Shown: positions 14,569 to 19,618 of the stretch, one piece after another
Layout: each line of letters starts with the position of its first letter
Position numbering within the stretch: position 1 is the stretch's first letter
Source of the DNA: an uncultured Clostridium sp.
GTDB lineage: Bacteria; Bacillota_A; Clostridia; TANB77; CAG-508
Direction of reading: 5' to 3'
Length of the DNA stretch: 19,618 nucleotides
Assembly (NCBI GenBank): GCA_905200315.1
Contig: CAJKKA010000018.1
Span: 1-19,618, forward strand
Translations under genes and position numbers: made by a program
The notes under the pieces: generated by a model
Databases searched by the model: none
Told to the model about the DNA's origin: nothing
Seen by the model: the letters and a program-made list of their open reading frames with translations, nothing else

Positions 14569-16290
14569 TTATGCCATAATTTTCTTCATTTCTTCTTGTC
14601 TTTTCACTTTTTTAGTTGTTGTTTTTATTAATTCTTCATCTGTTAAAATCATTCCTTTTATATATTTGTATCGTGGCAAAGTTTTATTTATTTCTTTTAT
14701 TTCGTTCCAAATAATTTTATATAGTTCTTCTTCTGTTTTATCACTGTATTTTTCTTTAACAATTTCTCTATTGTATACAACTTTTATAGATAATTTCACA
14801 TCATTCTTATCTTTTTCATCTGGCATTCCATATACCATACACTCTTCTACTAATTCTAACCTATTTACTAATGTTTCTAATTCTTCTGGAAATACTTTTT
14901 TACCATTTTTTAGTACTATTAGGTTTTTACTTCTTCCTGTTATTGCTAAACATCCATTTTTATCTAAATATCCTAAGTCTCCTGTATAGAACCATCCATC
15001 TTTTAATACTTCTTTTGTAGCTTCTTCGTTTTCATAATAACCAAGCATAACATTTGGACCTTTTACACGTATTTCCCCTATTCCGTTTTCATCTGGATTT
15101 TCTATTTCTAATTTTACATTTAGCATTGGTATTCCAACAGTTCCTGCTTTCATACATCTCTTGTTCTCCGCTGCTATAACTGGAGATGTTTCTGTTAAAC
15201 CGTACCCTTGAACTACTTCTATACCCAAGTCGTTAAATCCTTTAGCTATTTTGCTATCTGCAGGAGCTCCTCCAGAGATTACGAATCTTAGTTTTCCACC
15301 TAATTCATTTATAATAGATTTAAATAGAATTCTTCTAATATCTATATGTAATTTTAATAAAAAGTTACTTATTTTTGTTGCAATATTTATAAGTTTTGTT
15401 TTTCCTTGCTTTTGAACTTCTTTCATAATTGTTTTGTATATTGCTTCTACTAAAACTGGTACACCAACAAAAACAGAAACTCCGTATTCATTTAAGTTTT
15501 TCTTTATATATCTTAAGCCATCTGGAAATACTGTTCTTACACCATATGCAAGCATTACTACCATACATGTTGAACCAAATATATGATGAAATGGTAAAAA
15601 TGCAATATTTGTATCTGTACTGTAAATTGCTTCTACACATTGCATTGCATATACATTTGAAGCAATGTTTTTTTGAGAAAGCATTACTGCTTTAGATTTT
15701 GATGTTGTTCCAGATGTAAATAATAAAATTGCCATTTTGTTTTCATCTATTTTAGCATTTATAAAATCTGTTTTTCCACTATTTATTTTTTTATTGCCTA
15801 TTTTTAATAATTCACTGATATTTTTAAAGCCCTCCGCTTCTTCAAAGCAAACATACTCTTTAAGGTTTGTGTTATTTTTTTCTTTTATTTGACTTATTTT
15901 TTCTTCATATTTTTTATCAAAGAAAATCATATCTGCTTTACTTCTAATTAAAGAATTTTCAAGCTCATCATATTGCAAATCTTTATCTAAAGGAACTGAA
16001 ACATTTCCACCTAACAAATTAGACAAATGAGCAATAGCCCATTCATAGCTATTTCTGCCTATAACAGCAATTCTTTTTCCTTTAAAACCTAAACTATATA
16101 CTGCAGTTCCTAATTTATTTATATCTTCTAATAATTGTTTATATGTAATGTTTTCATATTCTACTTTTTTATTTTCTGTATGTTTTATTACAAAAGCAAT
16201 ATTTTTTGAATACTGCTCTACAGAGTTATAAATTATTTCCTTTATGTTATTAAATTCTTGCGCATGATACAAATTGTTACTATACCTCAT
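14569..16290 (-). CDS. Long-chain acyl-CoA synthetase (AMP-forming)
   Basis: Activates a fatty acid through acyl-AMP to acyl-CoA. 573 aa, a little shorter than FadD-type enzymes (about 560-600). AMP-binding motif LLFTSGTTSKSKAVMLS near residue 200, GGAPADSKIAKGF and GYGLTETSPVI near 345-370, DGWFYTGDLGYLDKNG near 435, ITGRSKNLIVLKNGKKVFPEELE near 455, and a C-terminal lysine-rich TTTKKVKRQE holding the catalytic lysine of the A10 motif. The start at 16290 follows AAGGAGA; an upstream GTG-type extension at 16332 would begin inside the terminator stem and is rejected. Chain length is not determinable. No fatty-acid genes lie nearby. Confidence 0.93.
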   Translation of the reverse strand: MRYSNNLYHAQEFNNIKEIIYNSVEQYSKNIAFVIKHTENKKVEYENITYKQLLEDINKLGTAVYSLGFKGKRIAVIGRNSYEWAIAHLSNLLGGNVSVPLDKDLQYDELENSLIRSKADMIFFDKKYEEKISQIKEKNNTNLKEYVCFEEAEGFKNISELLKIGNKKINSGKTDFINAKIDENKMAILLFTSGTTSKSKAVMLSQKNIASNVYAMQCVEAIYSTDTNIAFLPFHHIFGSTCMVVMLAYGVRTVFPDGLRYIKKNLNEYGVSVFVGVPVLVEAIYKTIMKEVQKQGKTKLINIATKISNFLLKLHIDIRRILFKSIINELGGKLRFVISGGAPADSKIAKGFNDLGIEVVQGYGLTETSPVIAAENKRCMKAGTVGIPMLNVKLEIENPDENGIGEIRVKGPNVMLGYYENEEATKEVLKDGWFYTGDLGYLDKNGCLAITGRSKNLIVLKNGKKVFPEELETLVNRLELVEECMVYGMPDEKDKNDVKLSIKVVYNREIVKEKYSDKTEEELYKIIWNEIKEINKTLPRYKYIKGMILTDEELIKTTTKKVKRQEEMKKIMA

Positions 16291-16305
16291 ATTTAAAATC
16301 TCCTT

Positions 16306-16341
16306 AAAAAAACTATGGCCAAATTGTACCATAGTTTTTTT
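16306..16341 (-). terminator. Terminator of the surface-protein gene, abutting the next ribosome binding site
   Basis: A 13-bp perfect stem (16306-16318 with 16329-16341, AAAAAAACTATGG/CCATAGTTTTTTT) with a 10-nt loop. On the minus strand its T7 tract flows straight into AAGGAGA of the acyl-CoA synthetase gene. I see no clear promoter between 16342 and 16378, so the synthetase may depend on readthrough or an unseen promoter. Confidence 0.8.
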
Positions 16342-16378
16342 AATTTGTGTTGTATACTGACTTACAAGTCTAATAAAT

Positions 16379-17776
16379 TTAAATAAAATTAAATATTAGA
16401 TATATTATTAATATAAAAAGTGCAATAGATACTATTATTAAAATCCACATAAAAACATTTGTAATATTTGCTACATCTATTTTTACAGTATCTTCTTGTT
16501 TTAGATGTTTTGCAGTAATTATTGCTGTACCTTCTTTATTTCCAATTACAAATCCATCTTCATCGACATTAGCAATTTGTTCATCACTTGACTCCCATTT
16601 TATATTCTTTGTATCAAATACATATTCATAACCAGCTGGTGTTGTTTTTATTTCAATTTCAAGTTTTTCTTTTTTATTTATATTTAGTAACATTTCATTT
16701 GGCACAATTCCAAATTCATAAGTTATACTTGCAGCCTTTGGTCCAGCAGTATTATTTTCAACTGTATTTTCTATAGATACAACTTTAAATTTATCTTGTT
16801 CTACTTCTATTGGTGTTCCTCCAGATGTTCCAGTATTTAAGTTTGTTACTTTTCCTCCTAGAACATCAAATTCAGCTTTGTTAATTACACCTGTAACTGA
16901 TGGATCTGTTTCTCCTCCTACATATGCATTTATAATGTTTCCTCCTGTAACTTTAACAGTAGCAGTATTTACTATACCTCTATTTGTAGTTTGCAATACA
17001 TTTATTGAACCATTTGTTATTTTTATTTTTCCATTTTCTGTATATCCATTTGAACCACCTGCTGTTACGTATGCTTTAGATAAATCTCCACCGTTTATTA
17101 TTAAATTAGCATTTTCTACATAAGAAAGTCCCTGACCTCCTCCAAAAACTAATCCATAATTTGAAGGTACCATATCTATTATCCCATTATTAATTACTAC
17201 ATTTGTATTAGTTGTTCTGTTTTTAGAATTTATTAAATCTCCCTCTTTTCCAGCTGAATAACTAACACCAGAAATTTTAGCACTTGCTGCTCCTCCACCA
17301 ACAACAGCTGCCACAGTTCCACCATTAATTGTAATATTTGTATTTTCTACATTTGTATAAATAATTCCTCCGCCCATTAGAGTGGTTAATATAGTTCCAT
17401 TGTTCACAGTAACATTTGCATTTTTTACGATAGATGGTTCATTTTCATTTAAAGAAATTCCTCCACCATAAATTAAAGAAACTGTACCGTTTTCCATTGT
17501 GATATTTGAACTTTCATATGAAGTTCCATTTGTTCCTCCACCAAAGATTGTAACAGTACTTGGAACAACTTGACTACCTCCATCCCAATAAACTACAGTA
17601 TTATTACTTGAATCTTTATCAATTGTAATTGGTGTACCATTTGCATAAAAAGCTCCTGCATTGTTATTATATGTTGCATCATAAATCGGAGCAGTTTCAG
17701 CTTTTGATACACAAAGAAAGCATAAAATACTGAAGAAAACTGGAATTATAAGACACATACTTATAATTTTTTTCAT
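16379..17776 (-). CDS. Secreted surface protein: Gly-rich repeat stalk, Big_2 domain, C-terminal membrane anchor
   Basis: A 465-aa protein. ATG 17776 is chosen because AGGAGAGGTGA precedes it and a signal peptide begins there (MKKIISMCLIIPVFFSILCF...KA, residues 1-27); an ATG 42 nt upstream has no such site. Residues about 60-340 carry repeats of the type NxxITINGGTVxxVVGGG, spaced 20-40 residues, as in parallel beta-helix adhesin-like proteins of gut microbes. Residues about 350-440 form a Big_2-like Ig fold (KWESSDEQIANVDEDGFVIGNKEGTAIITA). It ends in a membrane helix (VFMWILIIVSIALFILIIYL) with no LPXTG sorting motif, so it is anchored directly. It is probably exposed at the surface; ligand unknown. 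Confidence 0.85.
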   Translation of the reverse strand: MKKIISMCLIIPVFFSILCFLCVSKAETAPIYDATYNNNAGAFYANGTPITIDKDSSNNTVVYWDGGSQVVPSTVTIFGGGTNGTSYESSNITMENGTVSLIYGGGISLNENEPSIVKNANVTVNNGTILTTLMGGGIIYTNVENTNITINGGTVAAVVGGGAASAKISGVSYSAGKEGDLINSKNRTTNTNVVINNGIIDMVPSNYGLVFGGGQGLSYVENANLIINGGDLSKAYVTAGGSNGYTENGKIKITNGSINVLQTTNRGIVNTATVKVTGGNIINAYVGGETDPSVTGVINKAEFDVLGGKVTNLNTGTSGGTPIEVEQDKFKVVSIENTVENNTAGPKAASITYEFGIVPNEMLLNINKKEKLEIEIKTTPAGYEYVFDTKNIKWESSDEQIANVDEDGFVIGNKEGTAIITAKHLKQEDTVKIDVANITNVFMWILIIVSIALFILIIYLIFNFI

Positions 17777-17794
17777 AAAAATTTTCACCTCTCC

Positions 17795-17819
17795 TATGAC
17801 TAGTAAATTAATAGTCATA
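17795..17819 (-). promoter_or_regulatory. Inverted repeat in the leader of the surface-protein gene
   Basis: TATGACTA (17795-17802) and TAGTCATA (17812-17819) are perfect inverted repeats separated by 9 nt, just upstream of the AGGAGAGGTGA ribosome binding site. They could be a repressor operator or a leader hairpin. I could not place a convincing promoter for this gene. Confidence 0.35.
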
Positions 17820-17890
17820 CTATATTTTATGCTTTTTATCTAATTTTGAGATTTTATTATTTTATTAGCACTTTTTAGTGAACAAATGTA

Positions 17891-17919
17891 TTGCTTTTTA
17901 TATTAAAATATAGTATTAT
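17891..17919 (+). promoter_or_regulatory. Putative promoter of the PemK/MazF-like gene pair
   Basis: TTGCTT (17891-17896), 17-nt spacer, TATTAT (17914-17919), about 58 nt before the first TTG start. The -35 is weak, so this is only a candidate. Confidence 0.4.
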
Positions 17920-17977
17920 TGCGATAGTGTTTCTTAGTAAAACAAAAATATAAAATATCATTTGTGGAGGTTTATCT

Positions 17978-18199
17978 TTGAAAATATATTCTCAAAATAT
18001 TTATGAAGTTGTTGAAAATAATAAAAAAAAACATATTTTAATTATATATAATATATCTGAAAATCATTATGTTGGACTAACAGTTTATGCTACTGAATCT
18101 CATAATTTAACATATATAGAATCGATAAATAGATTTATTGATATAAACGATTTACAAGAATATACCAAAAGAAATATAAAACGGATTAGTTTATGTTAA
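17978..18199 (+). CDS. 73-aa small protein upstream of the MazF-like toxin
   Basis: Begins with TTG at 17978, 7 nt after GGAGG (17966-17970); no ATG serves better. The product (NIYEVVENNKKKHILIIYNISENHYVGLTVY) has the strand pattern of a small SH3-like barrel, and I see loose similarity to the first strands of PemK/MazF proteins. It lacks their GSE...RP motif and catalytic Arg/Ser/Thr region. The C-terminal half (RFIDINDLQEYTKRNIKRI) looks helical. It ends 16 nt before the toxin-like gene in a different frame, so the two are probably translated from one mRNA. It could be an antitoxin or an inactive paralogue; both are inference. Confidence 0.65.
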   Translation: MKIYSQNIYEVVENNKKKHILIIYNISENHYVGLTVYATESHNLTYIESINRFIDINDLQEYTKRNIKRISLC

Positions 18200-18215
18200 A
18201 GGCAATTTTTTAAAA

Positions 18216-18713
18216 TTGAATAATAAAGATTTTTCAAATGTTTTAAGTCTTTTAAAAGAATCTTTAATTCAAAAAATAAGTAGAGAAATTAATTATAAAA
18301 ACATTGATAATATAAAATATTTAAAATGGTGTTATGATAAATTATTATTAAATGTCAATAATACAGAAATCTCTATTCTAAAACCTGGCTCTATATGCTG
18401 GGTCGATTTTGGACAAAATGTTGGTTCAGAATTAAGAAAATTACGACCTGCTATATTATGGCGTTCTTCTGCTGATAAGAAAATGTGGACAGTAATTCCT
18501 TTAAGTAGCAAATGTTACAAAGATAAATATTATTTTCACTGTGATATTAATTGCCTACCTTGTAGTACTGCAAAATTAGAATCTATGGCTAATTTTAGCT
18601 ATAAAAGATTAAGGGAACCTTTTTTTCAAAACAAAAAAATTGCACATCTATCACAAAATGATTATAATAATATTTTAACTTCATTAAAGAGATATTATAT
18701 TTTTGAAGAATAA
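18216..18713 (+). CDS. PemK/MazF-family toxin-like protein with N-terminal helical extension
   Basis: A 165-aa protein starting at TTG 18216, with only a weak AAAGG 13 nt upstream, so translation may be coupled to the preceding gene. Residues 1-55 are helical and charged. From about residue 57 the PemK/MazF fold is recognisable: LKPGSICWVDFGQNVGSEL with KLRPAIL, as in MazF (GdIvwvdf...GSE..k.RPav), then the TVIPLSSK segment, and near the C-terminus KRLREPFFQNKKIAHLSQND, matching the usual R-l...g.ls..d. The conserved Gly-Ser-Glu, Arg-Pro and Ser positions are kept. MazF proteins are sequence-specific mRNA endonucleases paired with a MazE antitoxin. No MazE-like gene is present; instead a 73-aa protein and two small-RNA units flank it. 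Confidence 0.8.
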   Translation: MNNKDFSNVLSLLKESLIQKISREINYKNIDNIKYLKWCYDKLLLNVNNTEISILKPGSICWVDFGQNVGSELRKLRPAILWRSSADKKMWTVIPLSSKCYKDKYYFHCDINCLPCSTAKLESMANFSYKRLREPFFQNKKIAHLSQNDYNNILTSLKRYYIFEE

Positions 18714-18726
18714 TTCTTGAAAAATA

Positions 18727-18755
18727 TTGACTTCCGCCGAACAATATACTATAAT
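18727..18755 (+). promoter_or_regulatory. Strong sigma-A promoter of small RNA 1
   Basis: TTGACT (18727-18732), 17-nt spacer, TATAAT (18750-18755). It begins only 14 nt after the stop of the MazF-like gene and drives no protein frame with a ribosome binding site, so it should make a short RNA that starts near 18762. Confidence 0.75.
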
Positions 18756-18761
18756 TAATTT

Positions 18762-18836
18762 ACATTTAGAGTTGCACATCGAAAGATGTGGAAGTTGTTT
18801 TTCAAAGACTAGGTTTAACCTAGTCTTTGCTTTTTG
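18762..18836 (+). ncRNA. Predicted small RNA 1 (about 75 nt)
   Basis: A promoter at the front, then ACATTTAGAGTTG, a 6-bp hairpin CACATC-GAAA-GATGTG with a GNRA loop (18775-18790), a linker, and a terminator stem at 18803-18829 (CAAAGACTAGGTT/AACCTAGTCTTTG) followed by CTTTTTG. No start codon with a ribosome binding site fits. Its layout repeats 109 nt downstream, which argues for a selected RNA gene rather than chance. Family unknown to me. Confidence 0.6.
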
Positions 18837-18870
18837 TAATAATATTTCCTTATTTGCATATAATATAATT

Positions 18871-18948
18871 ACATCTAATGTTGCACATTTAAATGTGGTT
18901 AATTCGTTTATAAACGCAAAGCTCTCTCTACACGAGAGAGCTTTTATT
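18871..18948 (+). ncRNA. Predicted small RNA 2 (about 78 nt), paralogue of RNA 1
   Basis: TATAAT at 18859-18864 lies at the same distance from the conserved start as in RNA 1, and the stretch ACAT.TA..GTTGCACAT aligns without gaps. A perfect palindrome CACATTTAAATGTG (18884-18897) replaces the GAAA-capped hairpin and keeps the flanking TTG and G. It adds a second small palindrome CGTTTATAAACG (18905-18916). The terminator is a different sequence, AAAGCTCTCTC/GAGAGAGCTTT (18918-18944), ending CTTTTATT. I see no good -35 box, so expression may be weak or partly by readthrough from RNA 1. Confidence 0.5.
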
Positions 18949-18989
18949 AACACTAAAATTAATTATATATATTTTTCTATTTAATTTTC

Positions 18990-19569
18990 CTATTTTGTAT
19001 TTATTATGTTGTTTTTTATTTTTTCTAATGCAATTCTTCTTGCACTTATTTTATTTTTTTCTTCTTGTGATAATTCTGCTAAAGTTTTTCCGTTTGATAA
19101 TTCAAATATCTCATCAAAGCCAAATCCATTATCTCCGAATAGGCTTTTCGGCAACAAAACCATCTATTATACCTTTTTCGCAAATTGTAGTTTCGCCATT
19201 TGATAATGCAATTGCAGTTGTAAAAGTTATTTTTCTTTTTTCCTTTGGAACACCTTTTAATTTCTCAATTATTGCTAAATTTCTTTCTCTATCTGTACCA
19301 CTATGCCATCTTTTAGTTACCACACCTGGAAATCCATCCAAAAACTCTATTTCAATACCAGAATCATCTGCAATACACATTTTTCCGCCTATTTTCTTTG
19401 CTATAGTTTGTGCTTTTTTTATTGCATTTCCTTCAAATGTATTTTTATCCTCTTCAACATCTATATCAATTCCTAGTTCATTCATTGATATAACTTTATA
19501 TTCATTTAAAATTTCTTGAGTTTCTCTTATTTTTCCTTTATTTCCTGAAGCTATTATTATTTCTTTCAT
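18990..19569 (-). pseudogene. rdgB: rdgB/HAM1 XTP/dITP pyrophosphatase gene with a one-base frameshift
   Basis: The family hydrolyses non-canonical XTP, dITP and dHAPTP to monophosphates, keeping them out of DNA and RNA. ATG 19569 follows AGGAG. The first 146 codons match well: IIIASGNKGKIRETQEIL, the CIADDSGIEIEFLDGFPGV active-site loop with Asp, and GIIDGFVAEKPI. Then the frame hits RR and a stop at 19129-19131. One base later the family sequence resumes: GDNGFGFDEIF, AELSQEEKNKISARRIAL, ending at TAG 18990-18992. Removing the C at 19137 (minus strand) restores 192 aa, normal for RdgB. A real inactivating mutation and a sequence or assembly error are both possible; if real, the last quarter with substrate residues is lost. 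Confidence 0.85.
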
Positions 19570-19618
19570 AAATTTACTCCTAGTTTTTTAATTTAATATC
19601 ATAAACATTAAAAATTTT

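Noticed and set aside
17978..18713. One frameshifted gene instead of two at the toxin-like locus
   Set aside because: The first frame has its own start and stop, the second frame opens independently at TTG, and the joined sequence would not give a better family match.
18684..18984. Frames on both strands (89 and 85 codons) across the small-RNA region
   Set aside because: No ribosome binding sites; they run through two terminators and the hairpins, and RNA genes explain the region better.
18995..19519. 174-codon plus-strand frame across rdgB
   Set aside because: It is an antisense shadow of a recognisable RdgB protein; no start signal.

Overview
The window is AT-rich DNA with strong GGAGG-type ribosome binding sites, consensus sigma-A promoters at 17-18 nt spacing, occasional TTG starts and stem-loop/T-run terminators. 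The gene content (MreB family, short pyruvate kinase, EF-P linked to a zinc-ribbon protein, MurD with the ND-S-x-SSPTRT motif, a proline-rich clostridial-type protein) fits a low-GC Bacillota, most likely an uncharacterised gut-type Clostridia. This placement is inference from gene style; no rRNA is present. Almost everything is housekeeping on the minus strand, with a few plus-strand insertions.

Layout. 1-570: 3' part of a tRNA-Leu(UAG), its terminator, then decayed coding fragments next to the tRNA. 529-2528 (minus): small membrane protein with a GT2-like fragment, an MreB-family protein with its own promoter, and a two-membrane-segment protein. 2625-7209 (minus): pyruvate kinase, a degenerate stretch, and UvrA. 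7339-8169: a plus-strand orphan 100-aa protein convergent with serine O-acetyltransferase; they share one bidirectional terminator that contains the cysE stop codon. 8170-8652: repeat-rich gap with a 166-bp repeat and a nested inverted-repeat element. 8653-9693: zinc-ribbon/coiled-coil gene co-transcribed with efp. 9841-10842: galE behind a perfect consensus promoter. 10924-11174: second copy of the 166-bp repeat plus another palindrome. 11205-12280: a cysteine-loaded tandem CBS protein and a proline-rich protein. 12345-14465: murD and a cytidylate-kinase-like gene, in one operon. 14569-17776: acyl-CoA synthetase and a secreted, membrane-anchored glycine-rich-repeat/Big_2 surface protein.

17891-18948 (plus) is the most unusual part: a promoter, two TTG-started genes (a 73-aa protein and a PemK/MazF-like toxin with a helical N-terminal extension), followed by two tandem, related small-RNA units. 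Each unit has a -10 box, a 5' hairpin with the same flanks, and its own terminator; the first also has a strong -35. A toxin gene linked to paralogous short structured RNAs may be an undescribed RNA-regulated toxin locus, but that is inference. The window ends with an rdgB/HAM1 gene broken by one extra base (18990-19569, minus).

Four palindromes that all end in CTACA on the same strand are scattered through the intergenic spaces between 8.2 and 11.2 kb and look like a REP-type dispersed repeat family.
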